From NCBI RefSeq assembly GCF_003732225.1, contig NZ_MOBJ01000009.1:434001-498000 (forward strand): 64,000 bases of DNA. Reading direction: 5' to 3'. Below, in pieces: positions 53,758-64,000 of this stretch; position 1 is the stretch's first letter, and every line of letters begins with the position of its first letter. A program made the translations under genes and the position numbers. The notes beneath the pieces were generated by a model. The model was given only the letters and a program-made list of their open reading frames with translations, did not search any database and had not been told where the DNA came from. The DNA is from Pseudomonas brassicacearum (lineage in GTDB: Bacteria; Pseudomonadota; Gammaproteobacteria; Pseudomonadales; Pseudomonadaceae).

Positions 53758-54843
53758 ATGTTCAAGTTTTTCTATGGGGTGTTACTGACGGTTTGCACGG
53801 TCTATGGCTCGGGCGCTCAAGCGGCGTCGGTGCTATTCCTGAGCCCCGGCACCTCTGCGGAAACCTTTTGGCTCAGCTATTCGCAATTCATGCAGGCCGC
53901 CGCCCGGGATCTGGGCATGGACCTGCAGATACAGTATTCCGAGCGCAAGCCTGAAACCACGATCAAACAGGCTCGTGAAGCCCTGCAAGGGCCAAATCGG
54001 CCGGACTATCTGGTGTTTGCCAACGAGCAATATGTTGCGCCGGAAATTTTGCGGCTGTCCGAGGGCAGCGGCGTGAAGCTGTTTATCGTCAATAGCGGGC
54101 TAAACGCCGATCAACTGGCGTTGCTCGGCAATCGCGAGGAAAAATACCCCAATTTACTCGGTAGCCTGGTGCCCAACGATGAGGAGGGCGGTTACCTGAT
54201 GCTCAAGGAGTTGATCCGCCTGCATCCTCCGGTCGCCCCAGGCCAGAAACTCGAGTTGCTGGCGTTTGCCGGTTTGAAAATCACGCCGGCCTCGCAGTTG
54301 CGTGAAAAGGGCCTGATGCGGGCGTTGCGCGAGCACCCCGAGGTGCATTTGCGACAACTGGTGTACGGCGCCTGGAGCCGTCAGCGCGTCCATGAGCAGG
54401 CGACATTGTTGTTCAAGCGCTATCCGAAGACGTCGCTGATCTGGGCCGCCAACGATGAAATGGCGTTCGGGGCGATGCAGGCTTATCAAGAGGCGGGTGG
54501 CACGCCAGGCAAAGGCGCGCTGTTCAGCGCCGTCAATACCTCTCCGGCAGCTTTGCAGGCGTTGCTTGATGGTCGCCTGAGCGTATTGCTGGGCGGCCAT
54601 TTCAGTCTGGGCGGTTGGGCGCTGGTGGAGTTGCATGACTATGATCAGGGCGTCCACGTCGAACGATATGGTGGCCGTGATCGGCAGATTCCGCTGTTGC
54701 AATTGATTGACCGGGCGCAGGCCAAACGCTTGCTGGCCATAGGGGACACTCAGGATTACGGCGTGAACTTTCGCAGCCTTTCGGCCAAGGGCTGTCCGCT
54801 GAGTTATCGCTATCCGTTCAGCCTGCAAGCACTGATGCACTAA
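53758..54843 (+). CDS. Periplasmic sugar-type binding protein (Peripla_BP)
   Basis: A 361-residue secreted ligand-binding protein. The Sec signal MFKFFYGVLLTVCTVYGSGAQA ends at AQA-A. The mature part matches the type I periplasmic binding fold: ASVLFLSPGTSAETFWL, RPDYLVFANEQYVAPEIL, GSLVPNDEEGGYLML, and KTSLIWAANDEMAFGAMQA, with GTPGKGALFSAVN. No permease or ATPase genes are near, so it may feed a sensor or chemoreceptor elsewhere. Monocistronic. Convergent with the DUF2970 gene. Confidence 0.85.
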   Translation: MFKFFYGVLLTVCTVYGSGAQAASVLFLSPGTSAETFWLSYSQFMQAAARDLGMDLQIQYSERKPETTIKQAREALQGPNRPDYLVFANEQYVAPEILRLSEGSGVKLFIVNSGLNADQLALLGNREEKYPNLLGSLVPNDEEGGYLMLKELIRLHPPVAPGQKLELLAFAGLKITPASQLREKGLMRALREHPEVHLRQLVYGAWSRQRVHEQATLLFKRYPKTSLIWAANDEMAFGAMQAYQEAGGTPGKGALFSAVNTSPAALQALLDGRLSVLLGGHFSLGGWALVELHDYDQGVHVERYGGRDRQIPLLQLIDRAQAKRLLAIGDTQDYGVNFRSLSAKGCPLSYRYPFSLQALMH

Positions 54844-54850
54844 CGTCGGG

Positions 54851-55069
54851 CTAAACCCCGGCCAGATGCAGGACCAGTTTGACGATACCGAACAGCGTCA
54901 GCGCAAAGACCGCCGTGAACAGAATACCGAGCAGCACAAAATGGCTGGGCTTGCCGTGCGTGAAGTCGCGGGCGCGGTTCTTGCCACTTTGCACGCCAAA
55001 TGCCGCCGCTATCACGCTGTGCAGCATCTGCCAGAAGCTGGGTGGTTTGTTGTCGACTGGATCGTCCAT
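54851..55069 (-). CDS. DUF2970 domain membrane protein
   Basis: A 72-residue protein with one membrane helix at residues 46-70 (FVLLGILFTAVFALTLFGIVK). MLHSVIAAAFGVQSGKNRARDFTHGKPSHF matches DUF2970, small proteins common in Pseudomonas and Xanthomonas. The start is ATG 55069; the longer frame reading to 55240 runs through a REP element and is spurious. Function unknown. It ends 7 bases after the convergent binding protein gene. Confidence 0.85.
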   Translation of the reverse strand: MDDPVDNKPPSFWQMLHSVIAAAFGVQSGKNRARDFTHGKPSHFVLLGILFTAVFALTLFGIVKLVLHLAGV

Positions 55070-55132
55070 AAATCCCTCGTCACCGGTGTGTATGAGGCAA
55101 GCATAGACAATCCACGGCATGCACAAATCAAA

Positions 55133-55222
55133 TGTGGGAGCGAGCTTGCTCGCGATAGCGTACTGATAGTCGACATCAATGTTGACTGAAAGGTACTCAT
55201 CGCGAGCAAGCTCGCTCCCACA
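55133..55222. repeat. REP pair, GTGGGAGCGAGC family
   Basis: TGTGGGAGCGAGCTTGCTCG from 55133 and its reverse complement ending CGCTCCCACA at 55222 enclose about 40 bases. Same family and orientation as 40941-41030. Confidence 0.94.
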
Positions 55223-55229
55223 GGGGATT

Positions 55230-55256
55230 CTGTTGGCCACAGTATTGTGGCTAACA
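55230..55256 (-). terminator. Hairpin after metH
   Basis: CTGTTGGCCAC and GTGGCTAACAG pair around AGTATT, about 8 bases past the metH stop. No strong U-run follows on the transcribed strand, so it may be an attenuator or weak terminator. Confidence 0.45.
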
Positions 55257-55263
55257 GAGCAAC

Positions 55264-58974
<3,711 letters not shown>

Positions 58975-59129
58975 TAGGACTACCTGGTAAGGCCATTACG
59001 AAGGGCCGGAATAATAGCAAACCTGTGCGCTTTTAGAGCATGAGCTGTTTTTGCATGAATATCGCTCATGTTGATGGCTGGGCCAGGACGGTAGAATCGC
59101 GACGTTTTTTCATGATCGGGACCAGGGAT

Positions 59130-61421
59130 ATGTCGAATCGCGTTTTCATCAGCCTCTTTGTGCTGCTTATAAGCAGTGTCGCCACAGCACAAGGCACGGC
59201 GCCGACGATCTCCTATACCCGCGACATTCAACCGATCTTCACTGAAAAATGCGTGGCCTGCCATGCCTGCTACGACGCCGCCTGTCAGCTCAATCTGGGC
59301 AGTGGCGAAGGTGCGGCGCGTGGCGCGAACAAGATCCCGGTCTACGCTGGTGAACGCAGCAAGGCGTCGGAACCGACGCGGCTGTTTTATGACGCCTTTG
59401 GCAAAGCGGCCTGGCAACGCAAGGACTTCTACTCGGTACTCGACGCCCAGGGCAGTCAGGCTGCGCTGATGGCGCGCATGCTTGAGCTGGGACACAGAAC
59501 CCCGCTGCAACCTAACGCCAAGCTGCCGGAAGAGATCGTGCTGGGGCTCGAGCGCGAGAACATGTGCCCGATGCCGGGGGAGTTTGAGGCCTATGCCGGC
59601 GCCCATCCGAAAGAAGGGATGCCGCTGGCGGTGACGGGGCTGACCGATCAGCAGTATCAGACACTGCAACGCTGGCTGGCCTCCGGTGCGCCGATCGACC
59701 AGCAGGGTCTGGTCCCCAGCGCCAGGGAAGCCTTGCAGGTGGTGCAGTGGGAAAACCTGCTCAACGCACCGGGCGCCCGTGAAAGTCTGGTGGCACGCTG
59801 GTTGTTCGAGCACTGGTTTCTGGCGCATATCTACTTCAAGGACGGCGAACCGGGGCATTTCTTCCAGTGGGTGCGTTCACGCACCCCGACAGGCAAACCG
59901 ATCGACCTGATCAACAGCCGCCGCCCGAACGATGATCCGGGCACTCAGGTGTATTACCGCTTGTGGCCGGTGCAAGGGGTGATCGTGCACAAGACGCACA
60001 TCACCTATCCGCTGAGCTCGGCGAAAATGGCCCGGATCAAAACCCTGTTCTACAACGGCAACTGGCAGGTCCACGCCTTGCCCGGTTATGGTCCGGAACG
60101 CCGTGCCAACCCGTTCGAGACCTTCCAGGCAATCCCGGCGCAGGCGCGCTATCAGTTCATGCTCGATAACGCCGAATACTTTGTGCGCACCTTTATCCGT
60201 GGCCCGGTCTGTCGTGGGCAGATTGCAACCGACGTGATTCGCGACAACTTCTGGGCGTTCTTCCAGGCGCCAGAACACGACCTGTACATCACCGATCCGG
60301 CATATCGCGGCAAAGCCACGCCGTTGCTGGCCATGCCCGGTCAGAATGACGATGTCGGCAGTGTGTTGAGTCTTTGGCACGCCTACCGCGACAAGCGTAA
60401 CGAGTACGAAGCCTTGCGTCGTGACACCTACGCCGATGCGCCAGCGCCGAGTTGGTCGACCTTGTGGGCCGGCAACGACAACGCGTTGCTGAGCATTTTC
60501 CGGCATTTCGACAGTGCCTCGGTGAACAAGGGTCTGATTGGTGATGTACCGCAGACCATGTGGTTGTTCGACTTCCCGTTGCTGGAGCGCACCTATTATC
60601 AGTTGGCGGTCAACTTCGATGTGTTCGGTAACGTTTCCCATCAGGCTCAGACCCGACTGTATTTCGACTTGATCCGTAACGGCGCCGAGCAGAATTTCCT
60701 GCGCTTGATGCCGGCCGATTCGCGTGACGGGTATCTGGACGACTGGTATCAGAGCAGCGGCAAATTCAAGATGTGGATGGATTACGAAAGCATCGACAAC
60801 GACAAGCCGACCGCGCTGGTTCTTGACGAGAAAGACCCGAAACGCGACTTCGCCCAGCAATTGCTGATGCGTTACGGTGACCTGAACGCCCGACCTGATC
60901 CGATCAACCGCTGCGACGGCGCCTATTGCTCACGGCCCAATATCGATCCGGCCTTACAGAATGCCGAGCAGGCGTTGAGCCGCCTGACATCGCGCCCGGC
61001 GGCCGGGCTCAAGGTAATCGATCAACTGCCGGAAACGACGATGCTGCGCATCGAAAGTCGCAGCGGCAAGCGCGAGGTGTACAGCCTGCTGCGCAACCGC
61101 GCCCACAGCAACGTGGCGTTCCTGCTCGGCGAGGCACTGCGCTATCAGCCGGGGCTGGACACATTGACTATTTACCCCGGTGTGCTCAGCAGCTACCCGA
61201 ACTTCATGTTCAACGTTCCCGCTGAACAAGTGCCGGAGTTTGTTGCCGAGATGGAGAATGCCAAGGACGCCCAGGGCTTCGAGAAAATCGTCGAGCGCTG
61301 GGGCATTCGTCGCAGCCACCCGCAGTTCTGGCAGTATTTCCACGATCTAAGCCGATACATCCACGAAACCGATCCGGTGGAAGAGGGCGTACTGGACATG
61401 AATCGCTACGAAAACCTGTGA
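59130..61421 (+). CDS. cti: Fatty acid cis/trans isomerase Cti
   Basis: A 763-residue periplasmic heme protein that converts cis to trans unsaturated fatty acids in membrane phospholipids under solvent or heat stress, a hallmark of Pseudomonas and Vibrio. The signal peptide MSNRVFISLFVLLISSVATAQ starts at 59130, and the heme-binding CVACHACYDAAC lies at about residue 43. Cti-specific segments such as LFYDAFGKAAWQRKDFYSVLDAQGS and MPGEFEAYAGAHPK follow. The mature enzyme is soluble and needs reduced c-type heme. Divergent from metH; terminator after the gene. Confidence 0.95.
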   Translation: MSNRVFISLFVLLISSVATAQGTAPTISYTRDIQPIFTEKCVACHACYDAACQLNLGSGEGAARGANKIPVYAGERSKASEPTRLFYDAFGKAAWQRKDFYSVLDAQGSQAALMARMLELGHRTPLQPNAKLPEEIVLGLERENMCPMPGEFEAYAGAHPKEGMPLAVTGLTDQQYQTLQRWLASGAPIDQQGLVPSAREALQVVQWENLLNAPGARESLVARWLFEHWFLAHIYFKDGEPGHFFQWVRSRTPTGKPIDLINSRRPNDDPGTQVYYRLWPVQGVIVHKTHITYPLSSAKMARIKTLFYNGNWQVHALPGYGPERRANPFETFQAIPAQARYQFMLDNAEYFVRTFIRGPVCRGQIATDVIRDNFWAFFQAPEHDLYITDPAYRGKATPLLAMPGQNDDVGSVLSLWHAYRDKRNEYEALRRDTYADAPAPSWSTLWAGNDNALLSIFRHFDSASVNKGLIGDVPQTMWLFDFPLLERTYYQLAVNFDVFGNVSHQAQTRLYFDLIRNGAEQNFLRLMPADSRDGYLDDWYQSSGKFKMWMDYESIDNDKPTALVLDEKDPKRDFAQQLLMRYGDLNARPDPINRCDGAYCSRPNIDPALQNAEQALSRLTSRPAAGLKVIDQLPETTMLRIESRSGKREVYSLLRNRAHSNVAFLLGEALRYQPGLDTLTIYPGVLSSYPNFMFNVPAEQVPEFVAEMENAKDAQGFEKIVERWGIRRSHPQFWQYFHDLSRYIHETDPVEEGVLDMNRYENL

Positions 61422-61427
61422 TCGACA

Positions 61428-61459
61428 ACCGGTTGCCCTTGAGGCAACCGGTTCTTTCC
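61428..61459 (+). terminator. Terminator of cti
   Basis: AACCGGTTGCC and GGCAACCGGTT form an 11-bp perfect stem with loop CTTGA, followed by CTTTCC. It begins 7 bases past the cti stop codon. Confidence 0.85.
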
Positions 61460-61531
61460 CGACGAAAATACTAGGACTTTGTCCGGCGCGATGATTGGCG
61501 TAAACTGCGCCCAAGCCTGCGAGGAATTTCC

Positions 61532-62116
61532 ATGACCGCCATTACCATTACCGACGCCGCCCACGATTATCTGGCTGATCTGCTCTCCAAGCAGAACACC
61601 CCGGGGATTGGCATTCGGGTCTTTATCACCCAGCCTGGCACTCAATACGCCGAAACCTGCATTGCCTATTGCAAGCCGGGCGAAGAAAAACCTGAAGACA
61701 CTGCGCTGGGGCTCAAAAGCTTCACCGCTTACATCGACTCGTTCAGCGAAGCGTTTCTGGACGATGCCGTGGTCGACTACGCCACTGACCGCATGGGCGG
61801 CCAACTGACCATCAAGGCGCCAAACGCCAAAGTGCCGATGGTCAACGCCGACAGCCCGGTCAACGAGCGCATCAACTACTACCTGCAAACCGAAATCAAC
61901 CCGGGGCTGGCCAGCCACGGCGGTCAGGTCAGCCTGATCGATGTGGTTGAAGACGGCATCGCCGTGTTGAAGTTCGGTGGCGGCTGCCAGGGCTGCGGCC
62001 AGGCTGACGTGACCTTGAAGGAAGGTATCGAGCGCACGCTGCTTGAGCGTATTCCCGAGCTCAAGGGTGTACGTGACGTGACCGACCACACGCAGAAAGA
62101 AAACGCCTACTACTAA
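61532..62116 (+). CDS. nfuA: Fe-S biogenesis protein NfuA
   Basis: A 194-residue iron-sulfur cluster carrier. The N-terminal A-type-like domain (MTAITITDAAHDYLADLLSK) lacks the three functional cysteines, and the C-terminal Nfu domain carries the CxxC motif, Cys152 and Cys155 in KFGGGCQGCGQADV, at which a 4Fe-4S cluster forms on the dimer. It delivers clusters under oxidative stress or low iron. Isolated, with its own GAGGA site and terminator. Length equals E. coli NfuA. Confidence 0.96.
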   Translation: MTAITITDAAHDYLADLLSKQNTPGIGIRVFITQPGTQYAETCIAYCKPGEEKPEDTALGLKSFTAYIDSFSEAFLDDAVVDYATDRMGGQLTIKAPNAKVPMVNADSPVNERINYYLQTEINPGLASHGGQVSLIDVVEDGIAVLKFGGGCQGCGQADVTLKEGIERTLLERIPELKGVRDVTDHTQKENAYY

Positions 62117-62138
62117 ACAAGGCGTTCACTGCGAACAA

Positions 62139-62167
62139 AAAAACGGCGCCCCGTGAGCGCCGTTTTT
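62139..62167 (+). terminator. Terminator of nfuA
   Basis: AAAACGGCGC and GCGCCGTTTT pair around a CCCCGTGA-like loop with T-run following. It starts 22 bases past the nfuA stop. Confidence 0.9.
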
Positions 62168-62190
62168 TGTGGGTGAAATTCACTGACGCC

Positions 62191-62282
62191 ATCGCGAGCA
62201 AGCTCGCTCCCACCTTGATTCTGGTCGCACACAAGTTCTGTGCTCACTGAAGATCTACTGTGGGAGCGAGCTTGCTCGCGAT
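62191..62282. repeat. REP pair in the opposite order, GTGGGAGCGAGC family
   Basis: ATCGCGAGCAAGCTCGCTCCCACC comes first (62191-62214) and TGTGGGAGCGAGCTTGCTCG comes second (62260-62279), so the GTGGGAG ends face inward. The copies at 40941 and 55133 have the reverse arrangement. It separates nfuA from cobM. Confidence 0.92.
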
Positions 62283-62288
62283 GAGGGC

Positions 62289-63035
62289 CTAAGGGCGGTA
62301 GAGATGCGCATGCCCGGCGCGGTACAGCGACGACTCGCTGAATGGGTCACTGCCCAACACCCGACCCACCAGAATCAGCGCCGTACGCCGAAACCCCTTG
62401 GCCTGAACCTTTTCGGCGATGTCCATCAGCGTCCCCACCACCCAATCCTGATCCGGCCAGCTGGCCCGGTGAACCACCGCAATCGGACAGTCCGCGCCGT
62501 AATGCGGCAGCAGTTCAGCGACGATTTTTCCCAGGTGATTGACCCCCAGATGAATCGCCATGGTCGCGCCATGCTGGGCCAGGCTACTGAACTCTTCGCC
62601 CGGCGGCATCGCGGTTTTGTCGGCGTAGCGGGTCAGAATGACGCTTTGCGAGATGTCCGGCAGCGTCAACTCGGCGCCCAACAGCGCTGCGCAAGCGGCC
62701 GTGGCGGTAACGCCTGGGATGATTTCAAACGGGATGCCCAGCTTGCGCAGGTAACGAATCTGCTCGCCGATCGCCCCATACAGGCTTGGATCGCCGGAAT
62801 GCACTCGCGCCACATCCTGGCCTTTGTCATGGGCGATTCTGATCAATTCGATGATCTGTTCCAGGTGCAATTCGGCGCTGTTGACCACCTGTTCAGCCTG
62901 ATGGCCTTCCAGTACGGCTTCAGGCACCAGCGAGCCGGCGTAAATGATCAGCGGGCAGCTGCGAATCAGCCGTTGGCCCTTGACGGTGATCAGTTCCGGG
63001 TCGCCGGGACCTGCGCCAATGAAGTAGACGGTCAT
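62289..63035 (-). CDS. cobM: Precorrin-4 C11-methyltransferase CobM
   Basis: A 248-residue SAM-dependent methyltransferase of the aerobic cobalamin pathway, which methylates C-11 of precorrin-4. The first part shows VYFIGAGPGDPELITVKGQRLI, the family signature, and RVHSGDPSLYGAIGEQIRYL follows. AGGAG is seven bases upstream of ATG 63035. It is the last gene of a leftward cluster with cobE and cbtA; the cluster continues past the window edge. Its product, with others elsewhere, would supply B12 to MetH and possibly to other enzymes. Confidence 0.95.
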   Translation of the reverse strand: MTVYFIGAGPGDPELITVKGQRLIRSCPLIIYAGSLVPEAVLEGHQAEQVVNSAELHLEQIIELIRIAHDKGQDVARVHSGDPSLYGAIGEQIRYLRKLGIPFEIIPGVTATAACAALLGAELTLPDISQSVILTRYADKTAMPPGEEFSSLAQHGATMAIHLGVNHLGKIVAELLPHYGADCPIAVVHRASWPDQDWVVGTLMDIAEKVQAKGFRRTALILVGRVLGSDPFSESSLYRAGHAHLYRP

Positions 63036-63116
63036 GGCCGGCTCCTGTGAAAAATTGTCAAAGCAAGGCTTCAGATGAAGATTGCTCATGATCGAAGGCG
63101 GGGATTATCGGGGATT

Positions 63117-63530
63117 TTACGCAGCGCCGGCCAATGCAAACGTCGCCTGGGCATATTTTTGTCGCGGGATCAGCAATTTTGCCGGCGCCTGCGCCAGTTG
63201 TTCGGCGAGGGCCAGCGCAGCACTTTCGGCAACGCCATAGCAACCGGTGCGCTCGAAGGCGATTTGCGAGTGATGGCTGAGTTGCGGTTGATAGCTGGCC
63301 AATTGTTCGCTGCTGAAGTACAGCAATGGCAGCGCCAGTTGTGCGGCCAATTCGATCAGACCGGGCTCATCACGTTTCAGATCAATGCTGGCCAAAGCCT
63401 TGATCGCCTGCAATTCGATGTGATGAGCCTGTAACGCCTGATCGAGCAACGCGCGCAGCGTGCTGGCCGGGCAGCCGCGCTGGCAACCCAGGCCGACCAC
63501 CAGGGTCGGCGCTGCGCCCGTTTCACTCAT
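63117..63530 (-). CDS. cobE: Cobalamin biosynthesis protein CobE
   Basis: A 137-residue CobE/CbiG-C family protein. TLVVGLGCQRGCPASTLRALLDQALQAH is the N-terminal family mark; FERTGCYGVAESAALALAEQL is the C-terminal one. CobE binds late precorrin intermediates and has a role analogous to the CbiG C-terminal domain; its enzymatic step is not fully settled. ATG 63530 overlaps the cbtA stop (ATGA), so it is translationally coupled; cobM starts 81 bases further. Confidence 0.9.
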   Translation of the reverse strand: MSETGAAPTLVVGLGCQRGCPASTLRALLDQALQAHHIELQAIKALASIDLKRDEPGLIELAAQLALPLLYFSSEQLASYQPQLSHHSQIAFERTGCYGVAESAALALAEQLAQAPAKLLIPRQKYAQATFALAGAA

Positions 63531-64000
63531 GCGTGGTATTGACCTTCGCTTTTGCGGCGGAACAACCACGCACTGATCAGGCCCAGGGCCAGCCAGAACG
63601 CGACATTGGTCAGCTGCGAAGCGATTTTGAACTGAGCTTCGAGGGCTTCCGGGGCCAGCATCGAATGCACTTCAGGCTGTGGCGCGCCGACGATGTGCGG
63701 TACGGTCAGAATGGCGACGCCGAGCACCTTCAGCAGCCAGTGCCGGGCAAACACGATCAGCGCGATACCGACGGCGGTGGAGGCTGCGGTGCTGATCCAC
63801 CAGATCTGCCGTTGCGCCAGGTCTGCGGCGGCAGTGCCCGGCAACTCAGGCGGCAAGCCCAGGGTTGGTGCCAGGACGAAGGTTGCATAACCGGCCAACC
63901 CCCAGAGCAGGCCCTGAGAGGTGCGGGTCGGTGCGCGCAAGGTGTAGAAACCGGCGAGCATCAGTGCAAAACCGACGGCGACCACCAGATTGCCGCCGGT
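63527..64000 (-). CDS. cbtA: Cobalt transporter CbtA family protein, partial at window edge
   Basis: The reading frame continues past the right edge, so the N-terminus is not visible. The 158 codons here show at least four hydrophobic segments (VVAVGFALMLAGFYTL, GLLWGLAGYATFVLAP, TAVGIALIVFARHWLLKVLG, VAFWLALGLISAWLF), with a histidine-containing VPHIVGAP, as in CbtA, an inner-membrane component of a B12-linked cobalt uptake system in Pseudomonas. CbtB would be expected upstream. Stop overlaps the cobE start by four bases. Confidence 0.85.
   Translation of the reverse strand, partial: TGGNLVVAVGFALMLAGFYTLRAPTRTSQGLLWGLAGYATFVLAPTLGLPPELPGTAAADLAQRQIWWISTAASTAVGIALIVFARHWLLKVLGVAILTVPHIVGAPQPEVHSMLAPEALEAQFKIASQLTNVAFWLALGLISAWLFRRKSEGQYHA

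Noticed and set aside
55070..55240. N-terminal extension of the DUF2970 gene containing CGSELARD
   Set aside because: This sequence is the translation of a REP palindrome. The same string appears wherever a frame reads through such an element, so ATG 55069 is the real start.
58975..59129. Cobalamin riboswitch upstream of metH
   Set aside because: The short leader does not contain the conserved B12-box core, and the gap is too small for the full aptamer along with both promoters.

Overview
The window is chromosomal DNA of a Pseudomonas, most likely from the P. fluorescens complex. The evidence is the GC-rich coding sequence, the lexA2-imuA-imuB-dnaE2 mutagenesis cassette, the gene set cysI-DUF934, metH, cti, nfuA and cobM/cobE/cbtA, and many copies of the Pseudomonas intergenic REP palindrome that begins GTGGGAGCGAGCTTGCTCGCGA. 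Genes occupy both strands in short operons. There is no rRNA operon, prophage, CRISPR array or secretion apparatus.

Left part (1-16000). This is an accessory-rich stretch: a GNAT acetyltransferase, an AA10 lytic polysaccharide monooxygenase without a signal peptide, NudK, small hypothetical genes, a YedK/HMCES-type peptidase, and an AT-richer segment with an isolated wzz gene beside wreckage of an acyltransferase and an IS4-type transposase. A DUF3313 lipoprotein follows, then a GST/SDR pair divergent from a LysR regulator. Next comes a four-gene oxidoreductase operon (old yellow enzyme, SDR, alpha/beta hydrolase, zinc-free alcohol dehydrogenase) divergent from a TetR regulator. A tRNA-Ser(UGA) closes this part.

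Middle (16000-33800). yccA, a YceK-like lipoprotein, an Lrp regulator divergent from an EamA exporter, a FUSC membrane protein, gapN, a DyP peroxidase and a secreted amidohydrolase divergent from a LysR regulator. The SOS-type cassette lexA2-imuA-imuB-dnaE2 follows; its genes overlap or are nearly contiguous, and a perfect palindrome covers the lexA2 start region. After it comes a three-lipoprotein operon (CsgG-like, DUF4810, DUF799).

Right part (33800-64000). A fatty-acid-hydroxylase/SRPBCC fusion, a GH63-like glycosidase divergent from a LysR gene, and an orphan HoxX-like protein. Then a DUF6124 protein, a RelE/HigA-type toxin-antitoxin pair, another amidohydrolase, a phosphatase/SCP2 pair and sohB. 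A 1277-residue dermonecrotic-toxin-like/LRR protein follows; its C-terminal E3-ligase-like domain appears truncated and lacks the catalytic cysteine. The end is housekeeping: assimilatory sulfite reductase, a periplasmic binding protein, B12-dependent methionine synthase, the cis/trans fatty-acid isomerase, NfuA and the start of an aerobic cobalamin cluster that runs off the right edge.

The points most worth a second look are the signal-less AA10 protein, the LRR effector-like protein, the lexA2 operator/start overlap, the orphan HoxX protein, the hydroxylase-SRPBCC fusion and the lipoprotein operon. All protein functions are read from motifs and remembered family patterns; no database search was run.
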